Source: Clostridia bacterium
Lineage (GTDB): Bacteria; Bacillota; Clostridia; Clostridiales; Clostridiaceae
Direction of reading: 5' to 3'
NCBI GenBank assembly: GCA_009930125.1
Contig: RZYZ01000083.1
Coordinates: 1-8,749, forward strand
Length of the DNA: 8,749 nucleotides
Part shown: piece after piece, positions 1 to 6,043 of the stretch
Layout: each line of letters opens with the position of its first letter
Position numbering within the stretch: the stretch's first letter is position 1
Notes under the pieces: model-generated
The model's input: only the letters and a program-made list of their open reading frames with translations
What the model was told of the DNA's origin: nothing
Database searches by the model: none
Position numbers and translations under genes: made by a program

Positions 1-31
1 ATCCTGCCCATCCCTATTGAACACCTTTAGT

Positions 32-60
32 ATTATAACCTTATTCCTTGTCATCCTCAA
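32..60 (-). promoter_or_regulatory. Candidate sigma-A promoter across the dnaK stop codon, pointing to the next gene downstream
   Basis: On the minus strand, TTGAGG (55-60) is followed after exactly 17 bases by a perfect TATAAT (32-37). The -35 matches four of six consensus bases. It covers the last dnaK codons, and the start site would fall near base 25. An AAAGGTG ribosome-binding-like stretch (22-28) and an ATG at 9-11 (reading M-G-R before the edge) follow. The usual next gene in this operon type is dnaJ, but three codons cannot identify it. No terminator hairpin is visible in the 40 bases after dnaK, so read-through is also possible. The call rests only on sequence match and spacing. Confidence 0.45.
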
Positions 61-1879
61 CCTTGAAATCCGCGTCGACTACATTATCACCCTGTGGGCC
101 CTGCGCGCCGGCATCAGATGCTTCAGCACCCTGATTCTGAGCTGCTTCAGCCTGGTAGATCTTGGAAGAGACATTGTAGAATTCATTGGTCAGCTCTTCT
201 GTGGCTTTCTTGATCGCTTCCATGTCGTTGCTGTCCTTGATGTTCTTCAGCACTTCCATTTTCTCTTCGATCTTCGCCTTGTCTTCATCGCTTACTTTAT
301 CCTTCAGCTCTTCCAGAGACTTTTCAGTCTGGTAGATGGCCTGATCGGCATTGTTCTTGGTCTCCACTTCTTCCTTCTTCTTCTTGTCTTCTTCAGCGAA
401 TCTTTCCGCTTCTTTCACTGCCTTGTCGATTTCATCATCGGACAGATTGGTTGAAGCTGTGATGGTGATGTTCGCTTCCTTGTTTGTGGCCTTGTCCACT
501 GCTGTGACCTTCACGATACCATTGGCATCGATGTCGAAGGTGACTTCGATCTGAGGCACCCCTCTTCTTGCAGCGGCGATTCCTGATAATGTGAATCTTC
601 CAAGGGTCTTGTTGTCAGCAGCCATCTGTCTTTCACCCTGCACAACATGCACTTCAACGGATGTCTGTCCATCTGCTGCTGTGGTGAAGATCTGGCTCTT
701 CTTTGTAGGTATGGTTGTATTTCTTTCGATGATCGGTGTGGATACGCCGCCATAAGTTTCAAGACCCAGAGTAAGTGGTGTCACGTCAAGCAGAAGAATG
801 TCCTTCACTTCACCTGTCAGTACACCAGCCTGGATTGCTGCACCCAGTGCAACGACTTCATCCGCATTTACACCCTTTGAAGGTTCCTTTCCTGTGAAGT
901 CCTTGATGGCATCTATTACCGCTGGAATTCTTGTGGAACCACCTACTAGGATAACCTTGTCGATATCATTCATGGTAAGACCTGCATCACTTAATGATTT
1001 CTTCATCGGTTCGATGGTCGCCTTCACCAGGTCTCCTGTCAGTTCATTGAACTTCGCTCTTGTCAGAGTCATGTCGATATGCTTTGGACCGGTTGCATCT
1101 GCTGTGATGAATGGCAGATTGATGGATGTTGAAGTGGAAGAGGAAAGCTCTACCTTCGCCTTCTCCGCAGCTTCCTTCAGTCTCTGAAGAGCCATTTTGT
1201 CTGATCTTAGATCGATTCCGTTGTTCTTCTTGAATTCATCTGCGATGTAGTTCATGACTCTGTCATCAAAGTCATCTCCACCAAGCTTTGTGTTACCGTT
1301 TGTGGAAAGCACTTCGAATACACCATCTCCAAGGTCCAGGATGGATACGTCAAAGGTACCGCCACCTAAGTCGAATACAAGGATTTTGTGCGCTTCGTCA
1401 CCCTTGTCCAGTCCATAGGCAAGGGAAGCCGCTGTCGGCTCGTTGATGATTCTGAGGACTTCAAGTCCTGCAATCTTTCCTGCATCCTTGGTTGCCTGTC
1501 TCTGGGAATCATTGAAGTATGCTGGCACGGTGATAACAGCCTGTGTCACCTTCTCGCCAAGATAAGCCTCCGCATCCGCCTTCAGTTTTCCAAGAACCAT
1601 GGCTGAAATTTCCTGTGGTGTATAGTCTTTTCCTTCGATGCTAAACTTCTTGTCTGTTCCCATGTATCTCTTTGCAGAGGCGATGGTCTTATCCGGGTTT
1701 GTGATGGCCTGTCTCTTGGCAACCTGTCCAACCAGTCTTTCACCATTGGCCTGGAAAGAAACCACGGATGGAGTTGTTCTTCCGCCTTCAGAGCTGGTGA
1801 TGATGACCGGATCTCCACCTTCCATTACAGCGACTACTGAGTTTGTTGTTCCTAAATCAATACCTATTACTTTTGACAT
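41..1879 (-). CDS. dnaK: Molecular chaperone DnaK (Hsp70)
   Basis: This is the ATP-dependent Hsp70 chaperone of the cytoplasm. It binds exposed hydrophobic stretches of unfolded proteins and works with a J-protein and GrpE. At 612 residues it is full length. The Hsp70 signatures are all present: IDLGTTNS (7-14), VFDLGGGT (168-175) and LVGGSTRIPA (311-320). The interdomain linker with LLLDVTPLTLGLET lies around 352-365, followed by the beta-sandwich substrate domain, a helical lid rich in Lys and Glu, and a Gly/Ala/Gln tail ending near VVDADF. Between KRYMG and the EISAMVL segment it lacks the insert of about 24 residues typical of Gram-negative DnaK, which supports a Gram-positive host. The ATG is preceded by AGGAGG (1888-1893) with 8-base spacing, and that site overlaps the grpE TAG stop, so the two genes are probably translationally coupled. 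It is the third gene of the CIRCE-controlled operon. Confidence 0.99.
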   Translation of the reverse strand: MSKVIGIDLGTTNSVVAVMEGGDPVIITSSEGGRTTPSVVSFQANGERLVGQVAKRQAITNPDKTIASAKRYMGTDKKFSIEGKDYTPQEISAMVLGKLKADAEAYLGEKVTQAVITVPAYFNDSQRQATKDAGKIAGLEVLRIINEPTAASLAYGLDKGDEAHKILVFDLGGGTFDVSILDLGDGVFEVLSTNGNTKLGGDDFDDRVMNYIADEFKKNNGIDLRSDKMALQRLKEAAEKAKVELSSSTSTSINLPFITADATGPKHIDMTLTRAKFNELTGDLVKATIEPMKKSLSDAGLTMNDIDKVILVGGSTRIPAVIDAIKDFTGKEPSKGVNADEVVALGAAIQAGVLTGEVKDILLLDVTPLTLGLETYGGVSTPIIERNTTIPTKKSQIFTTAADGQTSVEVHVVQGERQMAADNKTLGRFTLSGIAAARRGVPQIEVTFDIDANGIVKVTAVDKATNKEANITITASTNLSDDEIDKAVKEAERFAEEDKKKKEEVETKNNADQAIYQTEKSLEELKDKVSDEDKAKIEEKMEVLKNIKDSNDMEAIKKATEELTNEFYNVSSKIYQAEAAQNQGAEASDAGAQGPQGDNVVDADFKVEDDKE

Positions 1880-1891
1880 TAATTATTCCTC

Positions 1892-2551
1892 CTAATTTGC
1901 GACTTTAACTACGCTATATCTTATAATTTTTTCATCTCTCTGGTATCCCTTGAGAAATACCTGTACGATTTCCTTTTCTCCCAGGGATGGATCATCCACA
2001 TGCATGACCGCTTCGTGGAAATTGGGATCAAAAGGTGCTTCTGTGTCAATTTCAGTCACCTTCAGTTTCTGAAGGGAATCTCTGAACTGAGTCAGTGTCA
2101 TCTCCACACCCTTTCGGAGCGAATCCACATCAGAAGACTCCACCTTCAGTGAAGCTTCCAGGTTATCCAGCACCGGCAGCAGCTCTTTCACTACTTCCAC
2201 AATACTGTCTGTATAGATTCCGTCCTTTTCCTTCTGGGTTCTTTTTCTGTAATTCTCATATTCGGCATTGAGCCTTGCAAGTCTGTCCTTCAGAGCCTGG
2301 TTCTCATTTTCCAGCTTTCTGATTCCGTCGAGCATTTCCTTTTTCTTTCTGAATAATTCTTTCATATCGATCGTATTCTCTACCTGCTCTTCCGTTTTTT
2401 CCTCTGCTGTCTCATCCTCTACAGATGTTTCCATCTCTTTAGATTCTTCCACAGAAACCTCCTGGTCCATGCCAGCTTCTTCTACCATATCCTTTGGATT
2501 TACTTCATCCGAAGTGATATCCTTAGGGTTCCTGCTCTTATCCTCCGTCAT
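1892..2551 (-). CDS. grpE: Nucleotide exchange factor GrpE
   Basis: GrpE is a dimeric cochaperone that releases ADP from DnaK. The protein has 219 residues. Residues 1 to about 60 form a low-complexity, very acidic extension rich in Glu, Asp, Ser and Val. A long charged coiled coil of about 65-125 follows, with the family stretch NAEYENYRKRTQKEKDGIY. The C-terminal beta domain contains FDPNFHEAVMHVDDPS and then GYQRDEKIIRYSVVKVAN, close to the family signature. The ATG lies inside the end of hrcA: the two frames overlap by 14 bases (2538-2551), and the ribosome site GAGGAGGA is inside hrcA codons, a typical arrangement for coupled translation. The acidic N-terminal extension is longer than in E. 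coli GrpE but common in Gram-positive GrpE proteins. Confidence 0.98.
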   Translation of the reverse strand: MTEDKSRNPKDITSDEVNPKDMVEEAGMDQEVSVEESKEMETSVEDETAEEKTEEQVENTIDMKELFRKKKEMLDGIRKLENENQALKDRLARLNAEYENYRKRTQKEKDGIYTDSIVEVVKELLPVLDNLEASLKVESSDVDSLRKGVEMTLTQFRDSLQKLKVTEIDTEAPFDPNFHEAVMHVDDPSLGEKEIVQVFLKGYQRDEKIIRYSVVKVAN

Positions 2552-3590
2552 TTACATCCTCCTCATTGAGCCTTTTGCCAAGCTCTTTCTTTACGTTATT
2601 TATGATTGACACTACCTTGGAATAATCCAGTCTCTTGGGTCCGATGAGATTGATCGTTCCTACATTCTCGTCATTGATCTTGTAACTGGTAGTGATGATC
2701 GTGAAATCTTTCGCTTCGGGCAGACTCAGCTCTTCTCCTAGTGTGATGAGCATGTCTTCATTGGCATCATCCACATCATGAAACAGAAGGTCCGGCTGTT
2801 CCAGCAGGCCCAGAAAATCCTTCATTTTGTTCACATCGGAGAATTCCGGATAGTTCAGAATCTTGGATGTACCATCTACAAAATATCTGTTCTCCTGAGC
2901 CTCTTCATTGAGACTCTCATAGACTGCTGACAGAATGGAAAGGAACAGTTCATCATATCCTTCCAGGTCATTCTTGAGACTGTTCACGATATGAAGATTG
3001 ATGTCTTCGATGTTCATATCCTTCAGCTTCAGATTCAGCAGATTGCAGATATTCATCAGCACTTCCGGTTCCGGTGAATGATTCAGTCTGATCAGTTTAT
3101 GTGTGATGGCTCCATGGTCGACCATGATCACAGCAAGGATTGTGTTTTTCTCCATGCTGATCAGCTGGATGTTCTTCACATGAGCCTTCGACAGACTGGG
3201 CTTTTTGGCCACAACAGCTAGATTCGTCAGCTCTGAGAGCATCATCGCTGTCTGCTTCATGATCTTGTCGATCTCAAAAGCGGCCATGGTTATGATTTTT
3301 TCTTCGATAAATGACACTTCTTCCGGACTCAGCGATTCCAACGTCATCAGCTTATCGATGTACATTCTGTATCCCTTGGCAGATGGTATTCTGCCGGAGG
3401 ATGAATGAAGCTGATCGAGATATCCTAGTTCTTCCAGGTCAGACATCTCATTTCTGATGGTGGCAGAACTAATTCCAAGCTGGTATTTCTTCTCCAGCGT
3501 CCTCGATCCCACTGGCTCACCTGTCATGATGTAGTCCGTGACAATGGCTTTCAGTATTTCAAGTTTTCTGCTGTCCATCTGATTTGACAT
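2538..3590 (-). CDS. hrcA: Heat-inducible transcription repressor HrcA
   Basis: HrcA represses class I heat-shock genes by binding CIRCE and is known in other bacteria to depend on GroEL for activity. I place the start at the ATG at 3588-3590, giving 350 residues and the normal family length. AAAGGGGTGAG (3595-3605) lies 4 bases upstream; its core is optimally placed. The frame stays open further upstream to a TTG at 3621-3623, but that lies inside the CIRCE operator and has no ribosome site. The N-terminal winged helix carries the family pattern TGEPVGSRTLEKKYQLGISS, then ATIRNEMSDLEELGYL and SSSGRIPSAKGYR. The middle and C-terminal parts match the GAF-like and dimerisation regions, including IGPKRLDYSKVVSIIN near the end. 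It is first in the hrcA-grpE-dnaK operon and so controls itself. Confidence 0.98.
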   Translation of the reverse strand: MSNQMDSRKLEILKAIVTDYIMTGEPVGSRTLEKKYQLGISSATIRNEMSDLEELGYLDQLHSSSGRIPSAKGYRMYIDKLMTLESLSPEEVSFIEEKIITMAAFEIDKIMKQTAMMLSELTNLAVVAKKPSLSKAHVKNIQLISMEKNTILAVIMVDHGAITHKLIRLNHSPEPEVLMNICNLLNLKLKDMNIEDINLHIVNSLKNDLEGYDELFLSILSAVYESLNEEAQENRYFVDGTSKILNYPEFSDVNKMKDFLGLLEQPDLLFHDVDDANEDMLITLGEELSLPEAKDFTIITTSYKINDENVGTINLIGPKRLDYSKVVSIINNVKKELGKRLNEEDVNDGG

Positions 3591-3594
3591 CTTT

Positions 3595-3605
3595 CTCACC
3601 CCTTT
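3595..3605 (-). promoter_or_regulatory. Ribosome binding site that sets the hrcA start
   Basis: AAAGGGGTGAG on the minus strand resembles the anti-Shine-Dalgarno complement AAAGGAGGTGA and stands directly before the ATG at 3588-3590. It follows the CIRCE right edge with one base between them, so a CIRCE hairpin in the mRNA would sit immediately beside it. Confidence 0.8.
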
Positions 3606-3606
3606 A

Positions 3607-3633
3607 CTAGCACTCGCACTCAATGAGTGCTAA
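3607..3633 (-). promoter_or_regulatory. CIRCE operator (HrcA binding site)
   Basis: The plus strand reads CTAGCACTC, nine bases, then GAGTGCTAA. This matches the CIRCE consensus TTAGCACTC-N9-GAGTGCTAA at 17 of 18 arm positions, the only change being the first base. It lies between the predicted promoter and the hrcA ribosome site, the standard position for HrcA autorepression. Its spacer contains a further GCACTC (3616-3621) directly after the arm copy (3610-3615), so the half-site is duplicated in tandem. Confidence 0.97.
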
Positions 3634-3663
3634 CAGCTACGATAATAAAATAACATCTACGAT
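3631..3663. repeat. 13-base direct repeat at 20-base spacing beside CIRCE
   Basis: TAACAGCTACGAT (3631-3643) and TAACATCTACGAT (3651-3663) are identical at 12 of 13 positions. They start exactly 20 bases apart, about two turns of the helix. The first copy shares its TAA with the end of CIRCE. The second runs through the palindrome at 3648-3670. The pair covers the predicted -10 region and start site of the hrcA promoter. Confidence 0.8.
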
Positions 3664-3675
3664 GTTATTTGTAAA
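3647..3675 (-). promoter_or_regulatory. Candidate sigma-A promoter of hrcA-grpE-dnaK
   Basis: On the minus strand TTTACA (3670-3675) is followed after 17 bases by TATTTT (3647-3652). The -35 matches five of six consensus bases and the -10 four of six. The start site would be near 3640, just before CIRCE, as expected for an HrcA-controlled promoter. A better-looking -10, TATTAT (3642-3647), has no -35 at a good distance. The exact boxes are uncertain, though a promoter here is very likely. Confidence 0.5.
3648..3670. repeat. Perfect 10-bp palindrome in the hrcA promoter
   Basis: AAATAACATC (3648-3657) and GATGTTATTT (3661-3670) are perfect reverse complements separated by TAC. The palindrome lies almost exactly between the predicted -35 and -10 boxes, where a bound protein would block RNA polymerase. 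It is not a CIRCE, and it does not resemble the CtsR heptad repeat. Whether it is an operator is inference. Confidence 0.7.
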
Positions 3676-3922
3676 TACCCTTAAATCCTAAAATTCAAGG
3701 ATTCATTATTGATTTTCCTGATTTCCTGAACTTATCCGCTTTTTTCTTCCGGATTCTCCTATTTTCTTCATATATCATCTGATACTTCCGAAAGATCCTG
3801 CATTTCAGGAACAATGAGATTGTACCAAATGAATATTAAAAAAGAATTAAACGCTTTTTCCTTGCAAAATATGGTCCAAATCCTTGTGCTGGCCCTGAAA
3901 CGCTTATGATGATGCACATCAG
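3676..3922. other. AT-rich intergenic stretch without a recognisable gene
   Basis: Together with the promoter and operator region next to it, this makes up most of the 358 bases between hrcA and the DUF4236 gene. I find no credible coding frame; the longest minus-strand ATG frame is about 21 codons without a ribosome site. A small inverted repeat, AATCCT (3684-3689) with AGGATT (3698-3703), lies just upstream of the hrcA promoter. An extended -10-like TGGTACAAT occurs on the minus strand around 3820-3830, with no good -35 and no gene start close behind it. Nothing else can be assigned. Confidence 0.6.
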
Positions 3923-3946
3923 AAAAGCCCCATCACTGGGGCGTTT
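3923..3946 (-). terminator. Rho-independent terminator of the DUF4236 gene
   Basis: A GC-rich stem GCCCCA/TGGGGC (3927-3932 with 3937-3942) with a 4-base loop is followed on the minus strand by TTTT (3923-3926). It begins 6 bases after the TGA stop of the DUF4236 gene. It separates that gene from the heat-shock operon. The T run is short, so termination strength is uncertain. Confidence 0.75.
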
Positions 3947-3948
3947 CA

Positions 3949-5022
3949 TCAGATATTCAGTTCATTAATCTCTTTGAAGCCTCTGGTCTTCACGAATTCC
4001 ACCTCATGCCTGAAATTCGTCAGGGCATCGAAGGGATTCACCTTTTCCAGATTCAGCTTCATGAAGGTGTCTCTGTCGATCAGTATGGATAGGATTCTTT
4101 CCTTCTCCGGAACACCGCTGTATTTGTTCAGTTCCGTTTCCCAAACATTCACGAAGACATCCTCCACCGGCAAAATGTTAAAGAGATTCCGTGCTGTTCG
4201 CAGCACAATTCCAGACACGAACTGATTTGCAATTTCATAGTAATCCGTCTTTGTGTATTTTTTTATGGACAGCTTCCCTGTGGGTGTCAGAGTCTTGTAC
4301 TCCTCCGGAATGAAATCATCGATGCTGAGCGTCATTTCCACCTTCAGAGAGTCCTGGTCTGTGTAGGTGAAGTCCATGTCTTTGATGTAGTAGCCAAGCT
4401 CCTCGCTCAACTTCAGATCTTCCAGAACCTCCAGATGACTTTCTTTGTCATCATGCATCATGCGATCCGCGATGATTCTGTTGTTTTCCCAGGCAGCATA
4501 GAGCTCCTCGTCCATTTTCCTGGCTTCTTCCAGAACCTCTTTGGACTTGTCTTCGAAATCGCTTTTCCTGAAGACTCTGGCAAACAGTCCCGGTCTGTTC
4601 TCTTCAACCATCTTCATGGCCTCCTCCGTATGCGGACCGGCCTTTCCTTTTTCAAATGGTTCCTCTTCGCTTTTCACTTCTTCCCAGTTTATGCCTCCGG
4701 GATAATCTTCATAATGATGAAGGGTCGTGATGAGGGCGATGTCTTCCCGGTATGCGTTGACCTCCTCCTCCGGATTTTCTGATCCAGGCTGCTTTTGGAA
4801 AACTTCTCTGTTTCCAAACTTTTTCAGTATGGATTTGGCACTGATGGTCTTGCTGTAGGAAAGCCCTGTCCCCGGGAGGCTGAACGTTGTTCTGGAACTG
4901 CCCCTGGTACTGAAGCTCTGCCTGAAGCCCTTCGCGCCGAAGGAAATGCTTGCTCCGGATTTTCCAATGTTCAGGCTGAAGAGTTTTCCGAGTCTGATTC
5001 TTTTTCTGAAATTAAATCCCAT
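3949..5022 (-). CDS. DUF4236 domain-containing protein of unknown function
   Basis: The product has 357 residues. It opens with MGFNFRKRIRLGKLFSLNIG, then KSGASISFGAKG, STRGSSRTTFSLPG and TGLSYS (about 1-58). This is the characteristic DUF4236 pattern of short, Gly/Ser-rich beta strands, whose function is unknown. Residues about 60-200 are charged and mostly helical-looking, with KSKEVLEEARKMDEELYAAW. A more ordered C-terminal part contains DSLKVEMTLSIDDFIPEEYK, ARNLFNILPVEDVFVNVWE and INPFDALTNF-like text, which I believe recurs in longer DUF4236 proteins (from memory). I see no signal peptide or membrane segment. The start is the ATG at 5020-5022, because the domain begins there and AGGTGA (5028-5033) is 5 bases upstream; an ATG 15 codons earlier has a poor ribosome site. 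It is a single-gene unit with its own promoter and terminator. Confidence 0.85.
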   Translation of the reverse strand: MGFNFRKRIRLGKLFSLNIGKSGASISFGAKGFRQSFSTRGSSRTTFSLPGTGLSYSKTISAKSILKKFGNREVFQKQPGSENPEEEVNAYREDIALITTLHHYEDYPGGINWEEVKSEEEPFEKGKAGPHTEEAMKMVEENRPGLFARVFRKSDFEDKSKEVLEEARKMDEELYAAWENNRIIADRMMHDDKESHLEVLEDLKLSEELGYYIKDMDFTYTDQDSLKVEMTLSIDDFIPEEYKTLTPTGKLSIKKYTKTDYYEIANQFVSGIVLRTARNLFNILPVEDVFVNVWETELNKYSGVPEKERILSILIDRDTFMKLNLEKVNPFDALTNFRHEVEFVKTRGFKEINELNI

Positions 5023-5027
5023 CTTTT

Positions 5028-5033
5028 TCACCT
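5028..5033 (-). promoter_or_regulatory. Ribosome binding site that sets the DUF4236 start
   Basis: AGGTGA on the minus strand stands 5 bases before the ATG at 5020-5022. It favours that start over the in-frame ATG at 5065-5067, which is preceded only by a weak AAGAG. Confidence 0.65.
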
Positions 5034-5113
5034 GTGGATATAGCATCCACTTATCCTTCCTATTCATTTCTCTTGCAGAATATGTTTATGCCCTATCTGC
5101 TTCTCCACTTCTC

Positions 5114-5142
5114 ATTTTATCGAATGTTTCGTCAATTATCAA
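5114..5142 (-). promoter_or_regulatory. Sigma-A promoter of the DUF4236 gene
   Basis: On the minus strand TTGATA (5137-5142) is followed after exactly 17 bases by TAAAAT (5114-5119), near-consensus for both boxes. Transcription would start near 5107, leaving a leader of about 85 bases before the chosen ATG. It lies just downstream of the terminator that closes the preceding three-gene cluster, so the DUF4236 gene is likely transcribed on its own. Confidence 0.7.
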
Positions 5143-5176
5143 CGATTGCCTTCCATGCTTCCCTTATCAGAGCGCA

Positions 5177-5212
5177 TTATAAAACCTGCATGATTCCATG
5201 CAGGTTTTATAA
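5177..5212. terminator. Strong hairpin terminator, probably bidirectional, ending the exonuclease cluster
   Basis: TTATAAAACCTGCATG (5177-5192) pairs perfectly with 5197-5212 across the loop ATTC, making a 16-bp stem. The core is CCTGCATG, flanked by an A run on one side and a T run on the other, so either strand gives a hairpin ending in TTTTATAA. On the minus strand it starts 28 bases after the exonuclease stop codon. No plus-strand gene reads into it. Confidence 0.9.
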
Positions 5213-5240
5213 CACTTTCCACACAGAAAATGTATTCTAT

Positions 5241-6020
5241 TTATCCCATCTCGTTAGCCAAATCATCCAGAGGCAGAGATTTCTGGTTCTCTTTCTCTGC
5301 TTCTTCCTCAAGAAGTCGTTTCATTTCCATCTTCCTGGCTTTCTCTTCCAGAAGCTTTCCCTCCAGCGTCAGCACATCCTCTAACGTGACCTCTTCCCAG
5401 CGGTTCATGATGTTGAAGAGATTCACCACATCCTGCTCGTTGTACTTCATGATTCTGGTGACCTTCTCTTCCGGCATTCTATGGATGTAGCCATGGTCTT
5501 TGATGATTTTGGAGAATGTCTTCGCCAGGGTCATCCCGGAGATCAGTTCTCCGTCTCTTTCGATCTGATGGAGTCTTTCCAGATTCTTCAGACCGATGTT
5601 CTTCTTATACTTCGCTTCATACTCCTTCTGAATATCCACGAGCTCGAATTCTTCAGAAAAATCATATTCGATCTCATACTTTTTAAAGAGATGATTGATG
5701 ACCAGGAAATCATTGTTCCCGGAAAAGGTCACAAGATATTTCTTTCCCATGGTTTTCATGGCTTCGAAATACTCCTTGGTCATCTTCAGTATCGCTCTGG
5801 CATCTTTTCTGTTTTCAATCATGTATTGCGTTGTCTCAATGACCTTCTTCTCATCCTGATAAATCGCTGCCCCGAACACACCAATGGCTATGGGTTCCTT
5901 ATATAGATAATGTTCCAGATCAAAAAAGATCGAATCCTTAATGATTTCTTCACCGCGATATTTCAGGGTATACTCAGAAGAGTTGACGGCAACCGGAATT
6001 CTTTCCTGTTGTACCAGCAT
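5241..6020 (-). CDS. Predicted DEDD-family 3'-5' exonuclease (RNase H-like, YprB/RNase_H_2 type)
   Basis: This 259-residue protein carries the ordered acidic motifs of a DEDD exonuclease. Exo I is IFFDLE (D34, E36), Exo II is FSGNNDFLVINHL (D104), and Exo III is YNEQDVVNL (Y193 to D197, the YxxxD spacing). The connecting text NIGLKNLERL resembles the RNase_H_2/YprB group of predicted ribonuclease H-fold nucleases. Such enzymes use two metal ions to remove nucleotides from 3' ends; whether this one prefers DNA or RNA cannot be told. Residues about 215-255 form a Lys/Glu-rich helix, perhaps a coiled coil. The ATG has AGAGGG (6028-6033) 7 bases upstream. It starts 23 bases after the HAD-IB gene and is last in the cluster before the 5177-5212 terminator. 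Confidence 0.82.
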   Translation of the reverse strand: MLVQQERIPVAVNSSEYTLKYRGEEIIKDSIFFDLEHYLYKEPIAIGVFGAAIYQDEKKVIETTQYMIENRKDARAILKMTKEYFEAMKTMGKKYLVTFSGNNDFLVINHLFKKYEIEYDFSEEFELVDIQKEYEAKYKKNIGLKNLERLHQIERDGELISGMTLAKTFSKIIKDHGYIHRMPEEKVTRIMKYNEQDVVNLFNIMNRWEEVTLEDVLTLEGKLLEEKARKMEMKRLLEEEAEKENQKSLPLDDLANEMG

Positions 6021-6043
6021 TCTTCATCCCTCTTTTCTTTCTA

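Noticed and set aside
17..454. Long open frames on the plus strand opposite dnaK, and similar ones opposite the other minus-strand genes
   Set aside because: They are antisense to clear, full-length conserved genes, lack ribosome sites and show low-complexity, hydrophobic or Ser-rich translations typical of the reverse frame.
3591..3623. An 11-codon upstream extension of HrcA starting at a TTG
   Set aside because: The TTG lies inside CIRCE, has no ribosome site and adds residues not expected in the family; the ATG at 3588-3590 has a strong site.
3634..3700. CtsR heptad operator near the heat-shock promoter
   Set aside because: No tandem GGTCAAA-type heptads are present; the repeats found there are unrelated in sequence.
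3700..3772. A 21-codon minus-strand ATG frame (MKKIGESGRKKRISS...) upstream of hrcA
   Set aside because: It has no ribosome binding site before the ATG, is very short and simply Lys-rich, and lies in AT-rich spacer.
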